A DNA stretch of 64,000 nucleotides from Clostridiaceae bacterium (GTDB taxonomy: Bacteria > Bacillota_I > Bacilli_A > Erysipelotrichales > Coprobacillaceae), in assembly GCA_902363625.1 (NCBI GenBank), contig CABJAS010000006.1:199455-263454 (forward strand), read 5' to 3'. The position numbers and the translations under genes are program-made. The notes below the pieces were generated by a model. It ran no database searches. It was not told where the DNA came from and worked only from the letters and a program-made list of their open reading frames with translations. Below are positions 1 through 10,849 of this stretch, in pieces (the first letter of the stretch is position 1; each line of letters begins with the position of its first letter).

Positions 1-3000
1 TTCGGATCTTTACCATCAATATCGTCTCCCATTGTTGTCCATGTACGGATTAATGGCTTTCGCATATGTGCACGTGTTCCTGTCGCAGCATAAGTGTTTG
101 TATTTCCAAAGCCATAATAGGCTTTTTGATTTCCTGAAACTGTCACACCATTCACATCTGTATCAATGCTTACTTCACTGTTTTGAATATTGAAGCCATT
201 AATATAAGGCATATTTGGTGAACCGTTGTTGTAGTTGGTAGCTAAATCTGCATCATTCGCATTATCATAGCCATCCCACAAATAATCCATACCGCCAAAC
301 TGTGTGCTTAATGAACCATAGCCATTCTTATAGATTTTTTCTTTAGTAGCTCCCTGCCATGATGTTATATCATAGATCTGGTAATATAAGCTGTTCTCAC
401 TTTCAATTGGTTTAGCAAACACTTTATCATACCAGTACTCACTTTCATTCGTACTGTCGACATGACAATTTACATCAACATTTAAGATATATCCGGTATC
501 ACTGCCTCTGTTGAACCATTTTTTCAGATCTTGATTTACTGTAATCTTCAATACCCAAGACTGCGCATCAACAGCATCATAATATTCATTGTTAGCGTCA
601 TAATCATCGTCGGTTGTATTCATATTTGTCTGAACCAGCAACGGATCCTGTACTTTCTTTGGTGAGAGATAATTAGCGTTAATCGTGGTTGGATCTTGAA
701 TAACCTGAACATTAATATTTGCCGGATCAATCGCTGTATATCCCCCACTATAGGAATTTCCGCTTGTCAATGTTGTCCCGCCAATAACAATATTGCCGGT
801 CTCATCAAATTGCGGAGACACACCTCTTGGCAGCACATAGATAAATTCAACACCATCTAATGACCAGTCTCCATAGTTATAAGCCGATAATCGTGCTTTA
901 TAAGCTTCATCATATTCAATCGTTGGAATAGAATCATCTGGGAATAAAGCATGACGGGCATGCTGTCCGTAATTATCATAAACATAGTAATTGTAGTTTG
1001 GATTGGTTTTATTCCAGCCAAAATACTTCGTATAGCCATTGCCTAAATATTCCAAGGCATGATTTGTATATTGAACGCCAGTTTCACCTGCTTCTTGATT
1101 TGGTATGATTTGGGAACTGGTCGCAAGCCATGCTGTCTGTAAGTGAGTTCTGGCTTCTGACCATAGAATTGGCGTATGCATTGCTTTATTATCCCATGAT
1201 GTTTCAGTGAGATTGGTTCGCGGCTGTACTACATATCTATACACGTCTCGATTTGCATTTGCTGCTCCCTGATACTGTGTTGTAGTAGGCATAACATCTA
1301 AATCATTTCCTGTGACTGACGGAACATATTTTACCTTTTGATAAACACTTCCGGAAGCACTGTCATAATCCATCAATACCCCATTGTTTCCATAAACGGA
1401 AGCCGAACGGGTTGTTCCCGGATTATTGCTGGCATTCCCCGGAATATAGGTAGTTGATCCAGTTAAGAATTCCCAGCGATCAACGTTTGCATTGATTGTT
1501 CCGCTGATCCCAACATCATGAATCAGATAATTCATATCCATCATGATAGTACTGTTATCTACAGCCCGGATTCTTCCATCTCCTAATGATCCGCCTCTGC
1601 CCGTAGCTACTAATGGCCATCCGGCGATTGATCCCGAATAACTTGAGCTAAATGAATTCTGATAGTATTCTCCCATTTTCGGATAATATTCTGGATAAAC
1701 ATTGCCATTGTCATTGACATAAACCATTGGCAAATTATCTTCTCTCGCCGTAGCTTCATACCAAATTTCAATTTGTTCTCCTACTTCTAAGCGAGCATTT
1801 CCTTCAAAAGAGAATTCATACACGGTATAGTTAATGTCAGTTGAATTATCTTTATTTGGTATAATATCATCAAAGTTTTTACCAGTCAGGTTGCCGCCTG
1901 CACCCTCTTTTACAGAAGATTTAGGCACAACCATATCTCCGCCATAATCTGGCGCTGTAACGTTCGCCAACGTTTTCACTTGGATCTTAGGTGCGTCTGT
2001 TTTGACATTGCCATCAGCATCCAGCCAGCGTACATGCAAGTTACTCATATTGGCAGTGACATATTCGGGTACTTTGTCATAGAAGACCGGATCTAATAAT
2101 ACCCCTTGATTTCCTGCCGCCGCTTCAGCTGCACTTAATTTATTGTTGATCACAGAAACCTTATACCACATTGTATCGTTAGGACGGTATCCCTTCTTTT
2201 GTTCAGCGGTTGGATTATAATTTACCGCTGCTTTTTCTTGTGTATCAAAGATTTGTGTCTGATAAGTTAAAACTGGACGTTCACGGGCAATGGATGTTTC
2301 ATCTCCGCCGTCTCCATAGTAATTCACGGAGTTATCTAAAGTAATAGGTGCTTTTACACCATCAATTGTATTATCAATCGTTTCTTTATGCTGGTGAATA
2401 GGTGTTACTTGACCTTCAGTTACCATAGTATAACGATCTTTGATTGGCGTTGTATCGTTTTCACGAATATCGTTGTAACGTCCCAATCCATCAAAAACTA
2501 ATGGATCTGAATCTTTAATAAATATGATTTCTTTTCCGTCAGTTCCGAACGCCGGAACATCATAGTAAGTCCAACGAATCTTTTTCGCTTCTGTTACCAG
2601 ATAAGTTGTATTTAAAACTGCCATTCTGGCATTTGACGGTTCATCTACTAAAGATTCGTCAATCCATGTATCGACACCATTAACATCAAATAAATATTCT
2701 ACTTTGATTGGCTGTGTAACGTTCATGTTAGTTGGATATTTAAATTCAGGCTTCTTAGTAAGATCAAACCCTTTGAAATAACGTTCTGTTCCCGAAGAAG
2801 TGGTTTCTTTGGATAAGAAGGAAACTTCATAAATCATTTCTGACACCTCATGGTGCAGATCATTTGTCGCATCTACCCTCTTATTTGTAATAGAATCCAT
2901 GCCGGAAACTTCCAATATCATTTTCTGACCATCGTACTGAGTAGTGTTATCAGTAAAAGAGTAGTTTAAATATAAATCATTAGAATCTTTAAATGTAACC

Positions 3001-6000
3001 TTGCTGGTGATGATAGAAGTATAATCACTTCCTTTATAAGGGGTTCCATTCTTTCGATAGAAGTCAGTTTTCTTACGATAATACAGGACATCATTATCAC
3101 TTGAATAATAGCTATCTCCATAATAAGCTGTATTATTTCCATTTCCGCTGATGGAATACTGGCTGTAAGTGTGTTTAGGCTGACAGACTGCTTCATATTT
3201 CGCGGTCACTGTTTTTCCTTCAAAGGCCGGATTTCCATTACTATCCTTAAGTTCAGCATTCATCTGTGTATAGACAATAATTTCTACAGATTGTCCTGCT
3301 TCAATCTGATTTTCTAATTCGCTCTTAGTGCTATCTCCTATTGAGATATTTAATTCTTTATAGTTTGTTTCTGCTCCAGTATTATCTTGCAGATAATAAT
3401 GTTCTGCAAGCATTGGGATATCTGCTGTCGCACCCTTTATAGAAGCAGTAATATCATTACTGTCAATATTTGCTGCTCCATTAGTTTTGATCTTCCATCC
3501 CACAATCCGCTGTCCGTCCGGCGCAGTAAAACGAAGGTCTGCATGCTGTAATGGAATCGGAGAATCTGCACTTGCTTTTATCGACAAGATATAATCAATA
3601 TAGTCATAAGGAACGATATGCTTTTGATCGACCGAAAGCTCTACGATGGTGCCATCTGCATTTTCACTGCGGTCATAAGCAAAACTGTTTACTCCATTAA
3701 CCGTAGCCCCTCTATTGATCGCAACTTCCATTTTCCCTACTAAATTGGCTATATTGTAATTTTTTGTACCTGTCGTTCCCGTAATATTTCCCTGGTAATT
3801 TTCAGCGTTGAAATCTGCCGCTGTAAACTTAACGCTTGTAGTTGTGGCAGTTGAAATTGCTGGATAATTATTTGGTGTCAGTCCAAATGTTGGGCGTGAC
3901 TGTGAAGTCCATGCATCATTCGTGACATCTGTTTGAGAACGATCTACCCAAACACCATCATAGGTGATCGCATATCCCTCATTCTTATCCACACTTAAAT
4001 ATTGAGACGCTGCCAGTAGTGTTTCTTCTTTTTCGACGTCCGGATTAACCGCAGACATCGTTATAACGAAACTATTGATGTGTTCCTTCACATAAGTTTC
4101 TGCTGAATTATCGACTGTGTATTTAGGCAGCGAACCGGCAATCTCAGCAATAAATTTATTTACATCAAAATAATAATCGGTTCCTGATTTGATCAGATAA
4201 GGCGTAATATCCTTTGAATTGACATTATCTGTATCGTTATCAAACAATGTGCTGGCATTGCCGGAACTTAATGAATAGTTCAGTTTTACAGATGTGACAT
4301 TAAACCATGTTCCATCAATAAATTCTCCAGGTATATGGATTTGCTTTAAATTATAACGACTATCTAAATTATTTGTGATTTCTACCGTTTTAATTCTCGT
4401 TGCTTTATCCTTAACTGGGTCAGAACCATTGTTTTGATTCCATACCTTGATACCAAATGTTGTCGTATGAGGTGTAATATTTGATTCAATATTATTTGCA
4501 GCATCACTCACACTTTCATAATCTAATTGTGTCGTTTCACTGTTTAATCCTTCAATCTTATAGCCGGCTTTAAACGGCTTTCTGAATCCCATCAGATAGG
4601 CAGTATCTGTCTTTTGATCAATCAATGTATCGGCATAATCATTTTTTAAAGTTGATTTCATCGTATTTGTAGCATCACTGACCGGGTTAATATCTTTAAT
4701 TAAATAAACATATCCTCCCACTTTAATATCCACTTTGCTGCTGTTTCCATGTGGATCCGCATCAAATAAATCAGTATTGCCTAATAATTCTCTGGCATAA
4801 TCCGCATTACCGGGAATATTTTTCAAGACTATTTTATAGCCATAAAGATAATCATCTTGTTCAAATACGATTTCATTGGCTGCATTTGAAGCTGCATCAC
4901 TCTCTTTTTCTTTATATTTAAAGAGAATCTTGTAGTAATCGTTTTCATCTTTTGCACCTAAATCACTTTGTGTCAGCGTTATAAACGGTGTCTGTTCTAC
5001 GGTAGTCTTATAGCCTTTCATTCCGTTAGAGCTATCAGGAACAGCCGTTGATCCACTGTCTTTAATCACTTTTTGCCTTGTTAATTCAATGCGATCAATA
5101 TAGGTATATAACTCTTCTGATATTAAGATATCTTCCGTTAAGAAGCCATAGTATTCATTAGTCTCATCTTTTCTTATCTTTGGCAATGTATCTTCTAAGT
5201 AGACTTCATCAGCAAAAGAAACCTTATTTACCCAATCATCTAAATCTTGGCATGACCAGCCGTTATTCCCCGATTTATAATCATGATTAGCGGCTGCCGA
5301 CTCACGGTAGAAGCTGACTGCAAAGTAATCCTTACGAGAATATTCAACATCCGTATCTTGATTAGTTATCGGACTGTCATGCACCCCTTTTAATACTTGG
5401 TTATTATCATTTCTCACATTCACCCAAGCTGTTGATTGTAAGTGACGTGCATCATATTCGCGTGTAGTACGCTCATTCCAGTAATAACCGGTCTTATATT
5501 GGTACGTATTCTTATATGACCAATTAGAACGCACATTTTTAGCTGCTGAATCGACTCTTTCTTTACTGCGTTCTCCCCCTACTTTTAATTGTGTAGAGGC
5601 TGTCGCTTCCGCTTTTCCCGTTTTATAGAAACGTCCGGTGACTTCAAACATGTATTTCGTTTTCTGGTCATTTGGATTATACCAGCTGCCAAAATCAGGA
5701 TTATTCGCATTAACCCCATCACTAGATTCAGTTTGATTAATATCTAAATTAAAGACAATAGATGTAACCGGATTGACTGCTTCATAATCAATCGGTGATT
5801 TGTAGTAGCTGGTATTTGTACTTCCATCTGTCACTGTCTCATACAAATCCGCATTCTCATCAGCTAAGTTGATTCTGAAATAACGATTTCCGGACGCATC
5901 CTCTTCAATCCCATTGCCAACCTTGCTTATCCATTCCTTTCTTTCTAATGTTTGGGTTGTCTTGTCACTTCTTGTAATGGTAATGCTTTGCAAGTAGTCG

Positions 6001-9000
6001 ATTGCACGTGGATCTACTTTAATATAATACGTATCAAATTTATCTGACGGCAGATTCATGGTCATCTCAAGATTCATAGCCGTATTGAAAGACTGGGTAT
6101 AAATATAATTCATCCCCTGATGTTCCTGAGAGACATATCCCAAATGTCCGGAAAGTGGATTGGAATCGATCGGATAATTGTTGCCAACATTTAAATACTG
6201 TCTGAAATCCAACATATATGAGCCAATCGCTTTATAGCCGATATCTAATTCACTGTCATCTTTAAAACTGTTCCCATCATTAGCATAGCTGTTATATCCG
6301 CCGCTGCTGTCACGGTATCCTATACGCACATCTTCTACTTGTGTAGACGTTTGATCGAAGCGATTTGTATCCTGAGTCTGTTCAGTATCCTTGAATCCTG
6401 CCGTTAGAATGGTATCAAAATACATTTTACTCACAGTTGAGATAGAACTGTCTTTTGCAGTTAACTTATAAGAATCATCACGAATACCATCTAAATAGTT
6501 TTCCGTCAGTGCTGTTACGGTATTTTCAGTGCCAAAATTCGAATCAGAATAACCATAGAAATCAATCCAAGCATCTGATGTACTCTCATCTTTTAATTTA
6601 ATGTTTTGTCCGTTGATAATCACTTTGCCAAGATTAGAAATACCAAAGTCAATCAGATCCTCCTTGCTGAACGTTAAATCTCCATCTGCATTAAAAGATA
6701 ATGTTTTACCCTCTGATGAAATAAAGGTGTTTGATGTCTGATCATAGGTAAACTCTACTCCGTCATTTAAGTGATCACGATCGAATAAAGTTATAGAGTG
6801 TACAGTTGTATACTGTTCAAAGAATTTTTTATTTATCAATACCTTTGTGGTATGAAAGCCAGTATGTGCTTCATCACCGCTTTTATCGTTAATCGGCAGT
6901 GTAATCGTTAGATCTGCATCATCAATCACGGAGACTTCCTTATTTTCAATCGATACACGATATTTAAAATTGCGGTCATAAGGAATTCCTAAACGTGTTA
7001 AGCTGCCATCACTGTTTGAGCTGTTACTAGCTGATGTTTCCGGAGTATTATTATAGTATGCAATATTGGTATGCACCATCAGCGATGGTCTTTTTACCGT
7101 TAACCCGGCAGTAACCGTTTTAATCTGATCTGCCATCGTTGGGTTCTGGGGTTCAAAAGTCAGGACTGCATCTAAATTATCAAACCAATCCGTGGTACCA
7201 TCAATTTGAATCGTTAATTTTTCTGGATTTGTTTTATCACTTTGTCCATAGAAATCTGAGAAAACCACCTTGATCTCCATGATTCTTTCCATTGTCGCTA
7301 ACTGATCCTGACCAATAAACAAACGTCCGTCAGATAAAATTGTAATATCAGCTAAATCAATCGAAACAGCAGGGATATCCTTACTAGAATCTTGATTCCA
7401 GTCATAAAATTCTATACGTTCAATTGCCCCAACCTGATCATGGTTACTTGATAGATAGACATCACTGACATCAAATCCATGAACATTTTGCGGACATGCT
7501 CCTCCTCTGAAAATACTATCAAAGAATGAGGTTGAGCAAATATTTTTATCGCCTACACTTGATGACAAATCCACAGATATATTCGTTTCACCTGCGGGTG
7601 AATTTGAAGCATTGCTGACTTCAAAGATATATCCTGTATTAGATTCTTTATTAGGAACTCCTAAGCGTGCCGGATTTCCTGTCATGTGGGTATTGACAGA
7701 AGAATAATTTCCATCAGCATCATGGCTTTTCCCGGTTAATTGGGGAGCGATTGCTTCAATTTTTAAAGTCCCGTCATCTGTAGCTTTACTGTCAGCTGCC
7801 GGATTATTATATTTTGTTTCAAATGATCCTGTCGCTGTTAATTCCCCTACTAGATTGGGCTTACCATTAATCATGATATTAATATCATCTGTAATATTGA
7901 TATTTGAGTTAAACTTCTTAAAAGTAACTTGTACTTTATTCACATTAGCCAAAGAAGACCATTGAGATTTACTGATTACTATCTTACCCTCACTGTCAGT
8001 AGTCAGTTTATTACTTTGAATAGTTACGGATTTTCCAGATGTATCTGTAATAACAACAGAATCAACCTCACTGATCGCAAGCAGTTCTTTTGAAAGCGTA
8101 ATAGAATCTGCGATTAATCCATAATATTTTCCATTTACTTTTTTAAGCAGGTTACCTGATTCAAAGACTGCCGGAATAATAGAAGAAATACTGTTGTTTC
8201 CTAAGCGATAGCGGAATCCTGAATTCGCTTCATTTACCGCAACCCCTAAAGGATCTCCATACAGATAGGTATCGTTTGATGAATTATAATGATAACCATC
8301 GGTTGAAATCATTGGCACACCGGGTAATGTATTTACTGTTGCCAGATCCTGTGTTACTTCTTTTGGAGTAATTATATACCCTTCTTCAGCTGTTGTTGTA
8401 GCTGTCGAATATATCCACATTTCATAGCTGGTATCAAGGGTATTTTTATATTCCTGTAAAATAGACGCAGTTCCGTTGACAATGATTCTGCCGTTAAATT
8501 CAGCATTCTTATAAATACGTTCCGCTAAATTGAATCGCATGTGTCCTGTAAACTCTGATCCGACATGCGTATCTAAATAGTTTTGAATCTTCCCCTTCAT
8601 ATCCAGCGTCCAAACTTTAGAAGTGCTTGTATCCCCCGATGGAGAAAAGCTGCCCAAATCAACATAGCTGGTATTTCCGGAAGCATCCTTAAACTCAAAT
8701 TCTATTAGGTTCGTAGTTTTAAACCATTGTTCCAAAGCCGGAACATACGCCGCATCACTGCTGTCATAATCCAATTCAATGCTTAGTTTCTGCAAATCAA
8801 AGTTTTCCGGCAATATATCAACAACAACCGGATTAAAAACAGGAATATTTCCGGTATTATTAAATCCGGATAAATAATAGTTCACTGTATCTCCGATAGC
8901 GACATTCAACTGATCAACTTTATTATTATTTTCATCTAACAAATATTTTTCATGATTCAGCTCCGGTCTGGGAGCAACAAAATGATTATTATTATTCAAG

Positions 9001-10268
9001 GTCTTTGACCACGAAAGCCCCTGTCCAAAGTAAATTGTCGGATTCGTCATTGTATTAAATTGATAATTCAACGCCTCTGGGAAATTGTTCGCAAACGGAA
9101 CAGCAACATAGTATACACGTTCTTCTCCCATATTAATACGTTTATCTTTTATTGGAATATTTATAATTCTGTTATTTGTATAATGATAAATAATGGTATT
9201 ATCATTAACATTTGAATACGTATCAAGATCCCATTTCTTTAATTCATCCTCGGTTTTATCCGTTACATCATAAACTAAAACCCCACCTTGATTAGGTACT
9301 CCGACATAGCTCCTATCAGTAATTTCGAGATCATCATTTTTGATTGGATCACCATTCTCGTTATAAACCCAAGCCATAATATCCTGATCTAATGCCCCGT
9401 AACTCTTTTCACTGAATGAAGGAACTGTAAAGTTTAAATCGAAAGAATCAAAATAACTGTCTGCATCCACAGAAGTGTTTTTCATAGTGACTTTATAGGT
9501 CATGTAGTTATATTTATCCCACATTACCGGCTCACCCACTTGTTCCACAGCAGATTCCCAAGTTAAGTTCGAGTTAATTAATGTATAGGTACTGTTTTCA
9601 CTTTTACCAGGTGCGATGGTGTAATTCACATCACAGCTTACTGAATCCTCGGTAACATATTTTTTATATCCACCACCGGCTTCAACTGAAACTGCCGCAT
9701 TTTCCGGTACAGGACCATAAAAACTCAGCGCTACACGAACTGTCTGCGGTGAACTTGGTTTTACTGTAGCAGCACTGGTAATCTGCATAGATCCCTTATA
9801 GAGCTTTGTATTATCTGTCGCATCGAAATCTCCGCCATAGACAATACGTGCCTGAATTCCCATCAGCTTATCTCCTCGCTGATTCATCGGCACATCCTCA
9901 ATATTGGTACTATAAAGGATTTCATTTGAATCTCCATAGTATAAATACGGAAGATTCATTTGCATACTCAATCCTAATGCTTCTCCTTTATCAAATTCAG
10001 CATCCATAACCACATCAACAATCAGTTCTTCTTTTTTACCGATCAGAGATGTCATCATTTGGCTTGTCTCTATTCCGCCAGATACTTTTTTCAAGGATAC
10101 CTTTACTCCCGGGCGTCCAATGGTATCGCAAGTCGCACCAGTTCTCTCCTGATTTTCAGCGTAGACGCTAAATCCATTCCACTCCATCGCTGAAAATAAT
10201 ATTGCGAAAACCAATACAAACTGCATACCCATTCTCAGTAATTTACCTATTCGCTTTTTAGTCCCCAT
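1..10268 (-). CDS. Giant secreted/surface modular protein (C-terminus outside window)
   Basis: A single frame stays open from ATG at 10268 to the left edge, more than 3,420 codons with no stop; reading it in pieces along its length shows no frameshift. The N-terminus is a signal peptide: charged MGTKKRIGK, a hydrophobic core near residues 14-28, and a likely cleavage after VYA (about residue 38). The rest is Asn/Asp/Ser/Thr/Tyr-rich and Cys-poor, as in extracellular beta-sandwich proteins. Near residues 450-490 is a stretch of the DUF11 / isopeptide fimbrial type (GDTVNYYL...NTGN...VVDILP). A motif of the type RLGxPxxxNxxYxxxxxN recurs around residues 870 and 1090, with looser forms near 690 and 1380, suggesting diverged modules of about 180-280 residues. 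Ribosome binding site AAAGGA lies about 10 nt upstream. The anchor (LPXTG or other) cannot be seen. An adhesin or matrix role is inferred only from architecture. Confidence 0.85.
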   Translation of the reverse strand, partial: MGTKKRIGKLLRMGMQFVLVFAILFSAMEWNGFSVYAENQERTGATCDTIGRPGVKVSLKKVSGGIETSQMMTSLIGKKEELIVDVVMDAEFDKGEALGLSMQMNLPYLYYGDSNEILYSTNIEDVPMNQRGDKLMGIQARIVYGGDFDATDNTKLYKGSMQITSAATVKPSSPQTVRVALSFYGPVPENAAVSVEAGGGYKKYVTEDSVSCDVNYTIAPGKSENSTYTLINSNLTWESAVEQVGEPVMWDKYNYMTYKVTMKNTSVDADSYFDSFDLNFTVPSFSEKSYGALDQDIMAWVYNENGDPIKNDDLEITDRSYVGVPNQGGVLVYDVTDKTEDELKKWDLDTYSNVNDNTIIYHYTNNRIINIPIKDKRINMGEERVYYVAVPFANNFPEALNYQFNTMTNPTIYFGQGLSWSKTLNNNNHFVAPRPELNHEKYLLDENNNKVDQLNVAIGDTVNYYLSGFNNTGNIPVFNPVVVDILPENFDLQKLSIELDYDSSDAAYVPALEQWFKTTNLIEFEFKDASGNTSYVDLGSFSPSGDTSTSKVWTLDMKGKIQNYLDTHVGSEFTGHMRFNLAERIYKNAEFNGRIIVNGTASILQEYKNTLDTSYEMWIYSTATTTAEEGYIITPKEVTQDLATVNTLPGVPMISTDGYHYNSSNDTYLYGDPLGVAVNEANSGFRYRLGNNSISSIIPAVFESGNLLKKVNGKYYGLIADSITLSKELLAISEVDSVVITDTSGKSVTIQSNKLTTDSEGKIVISKSQWSSLANVNKVQVTFKKFNSNINITDDINIMINGKPNLVGELTATGSFETKYNNPAADSKATDDGTLKIEAIAPQLTGKSHDADGNYSSVNTHMTGNPARLGVPNKESNTGYIFEVSNASNSPAGETNISVDLSSSVGDKNICSTSFFDSIFRGGACPQNVHGFDVSDVYLSSNHDQVGAIERIEFYDWNQDSSKDIPAVSIDLADITILSDGRLFIGQDQLATMERIMEIKVVFSDFYGQSDKTNPEKLTIQIDGTTDWFDNLDAVLTFEPQNPTMADQIKTVTAGLTVKRPSLMVHTNIAYYNNTPETSASNSSNSDGSLTRLGIPYDRNFKYRVSIENKEVSVIDDADLTITLPINDKSGDEAHTGFHTTKVLINKKFFEQYTTVHSITLFDRDHLNDGVEFTYDQTSNTFISSEGKTLSFNADGDLTFSKEDLIDFGISNLGKVIINGQNIKLKDESTSDAWIDFYGYSDSNFGTENTVTALTENYLDGIRDDSYKLTAKDSSISTVSKMYFDTILTAGFKDTEQTQDTNRFDQTSTQVEDVRIGYRDSSGGYNSYANDGNSFKDDSELDIGYKAIGSYMLDFRQYLNVGNNYPIDSNPLSGHLGYVSQEHQGMNYIYTQSFNTAMNLEMTMNLPSDKFDTYYIKVDPRAIDYLQSITITRSDKTTQTLERKEWISKVGNGIEEDASGNRYFRINLADENADLYETVTDGSTNTSYYKSPIDYEAVNPVTSIVFNLDINQTESSDGVNANNPDFGSWYNPNDQKTKYMFEVTGRFYKTGKAEATASTQLKVGGERSKERVDSAAKNVRSNWSYKNTYQYKTGYYWNERTTREYDARHLQSTAWVNVRNDNNQVLKGVHDSPITNQDTDVEYSRKDYFAVSFYRESAAANHDYKSGNNGWSCQDLDDWVNKVSFADEVYLEDTLPKIRKDETNEYYGFLTEDILISEELYTYIDRIELTRQKVIKDSGSTAVPDSSNGMKGYKTTVEQTPFITLTQSDLGAKDENDYYKILFKYKEKESDAASNAANEIVFEQDDYLYGYKIVLKNIPGNADYARELLGNTDLFDADPHGNSSKVDIKVGGYVYLIKDINPVSDATNTMKSTLKNDYADTLIDQKTDTAYLMGFRKPFKAGYKIEGLNSETTQLDYESVSDAANNIESNITPHTTTFGIKVWNQNNGSDPVKDKATRIKTVEITNNLDSRYNLKQIHIPGEFIDGTWFNVTSVKLNYSLSSGNASTLFDNDTDNVNSKDITPYLIKSGTDYYFDVNKFIAEIAGSLPKYTVDNSAETYVKEHINSFVITMSAVNPDVEKEETLLAASQYLSVDKNEGYAITYDGVWVDRSQTDVTNDAWTSQSRPTFGLTPNNYPAISTATTTSVKFTAADFNAENYQGNITGTTGTKNYNIANLVGKMEVAINRGATVNGVNSFAYDRSENADGTIVELSVDQKHIVPYDYIDYILSIKASADSPIPLQHADLRFTAPDGQRIVGWKIKTNGAANIDSNDITASIKGATADIPMLAEHYYLQDNTGAETNYKELNISIGDSTKSELENQIEAGQSVEIIVYTQMNAELKDSNGNPAFEGKTVTAKYEAVCQPKHTYSQYSISGNGNNTAYYGDSYYSSDNDVLYYRKKTDFYRKNGTPYKGSDYTSIITSKVTFKDSNDLYLNYSFTDNTTQYDGQKMILEVSGMDSITNKRVDATNDLHHEVSEMIYEVSFLSKETTSSGTERYFKGFDLTKKPEFKYPTNMNVTQPIKVEYLFDVNGVDTWIDESLVDEPSNARMAVLNTTYLVTEAKKIRWTYYDVPAFGTDGKEIIFIKDSDPLVFDGLGRYNDIRENDTTPIKDRYTMVTEGQVTPIHQHKETIDNTIDGVKAPITLDNSVNYYGDGGDETSIARERPVLTYQTQIFDTQEKAAVNYNPTAEQKKGYRPNDTMWYKVSVINNKLSAAEAAAGNQGVLLDPVFYDKVPEYVTANMSNLHVRWLDADGNVKTDAPKIQVKTLANVTAPDYGGDMVVPKSSVKEGAGGNLTGKNFDDIIPNKDNSTDINYTVYEFSFEGNARLEVGEQIEIWYEATAREDNLPMVYVNDNGNVYPEYYPKMGEYYQNSFSSSYSGSIAGWPLVATGRGGSLGDGRIRAVDNSTIMMDMNYLIHDVGISGTINANVDRWEFLTGSTTYIPGNASNNPGTTRSASVYGNNGVLMDYDSASGSVYQKVKYVPSVTGNDLDVMPTTTQYQGAANANRDVYRYVVQPRTNLTETSWDNKAMHTPILWSEARTHLQTAWLATSSQIIPNQEAGETGVQYTNHALEYLGNGYTKYFGWNKTNPNYNYYVYDNYGQHARHALFPDDSIPTIEYDEAYKARLSAYNYGDWSLDGVEFIYVLPRGVSPQFDETGNIVIGGTTLTSGNSYSGGYTAIDPANINVQVIQDPTTINANYLSPKKVQDPLLVQTNMNTTDDDYDANNEYYDAVDAQSWVLKITVNQDLKKWFNRGSDTGYILNVDVNCHVDSTNESEYWYDKVFAKPIESENSLYYQIYDITSWQGATKEKIYKNGYGSLSTQFGGMDYLWDGYDNANDADLATNYNNGSPNMPYINGFNIQNSEVSIDTDVNGVTVSGNQKAYYGFGNTNTYAATGTRAHMRKPLIRTWTTMGDDIDGKDP

Positions 10269-10849
10269 AAATCCTTCATCCTTTCTCTTTCTAACCATAT
10301 ATATTTGAAAATGAAAAAAGTTGATTCGAATTGTAAAATTCAATCAATGATTCTTTTTATATCAAATTTAAATCTTTTAAAGATGACTTACTCTAACTAT
10401 GACTTTTAAGCAAATATTTGAAAATAATTAAACAAAATCTCACATAATTTAATGATAAAACAGGGAAATATCAATCTGTTTTTTGCACTAAAACATATGA
10501 AAATCTCTATTTTCTAACAATATTCGCTATTTTTACACAATTATTTCATACTAATGCATAAAACCTCATACATATATGTTATTTATTTCACATAAGCGCT
10601 ATCAGACTTATAAATCTGATATTAAAAATAATGACTTTATTTATTTGTTAATTATACAAATTTAATATATGTATTTAATTATCAGATACTTATGAAATAA
10701 CGTATTGGCTATTCAAAGAAATAATTCAAATTGTATACGTTATGACCGCCTAATATAACATTCAAATTAAAAAGCAGCCGCTTTACTTTTATGAGTAAAA
10801 TGACTGCTTTTTATGTTTTGTACTAATCCTTAATTTGAACATTTCAATA
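10269..10849. other. Long AT-rich intergenic region
   Basis: About 580 bases between the start of the giant gene and the stop of the CPBP gene. It is very AT-rich. It holds the terminator at 10769-10812 and a small inverted repeat ATCAGA...TCTGAT near 10600-10622. The promoter and long 5' leader of the giant gene must lie here, but I cannot assign a convincing -35/-10 pair. I see no gene in it. Confidence 0.5.
10769..10812 (-). terminator. Intrinsic terminator after CPBP gene
   Basis: Arms AAAAAGCAG and CTGCTTTTT enclose an inner TTTACT/AGTAAA helix. T-runs on both strands make it usable in both directions. It closes the XRE-CPBP operon. Confidence 0.75.

Noticed and set aside
857..3196. Short minus-strand frames at 857-1039 and 2966-3196
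   Set aside because: They lie in another frame inside the giant open frame (1-10268) and have low-complexity Ile/Met-rich translations and no ribosome binding site; shadows of the real gene.
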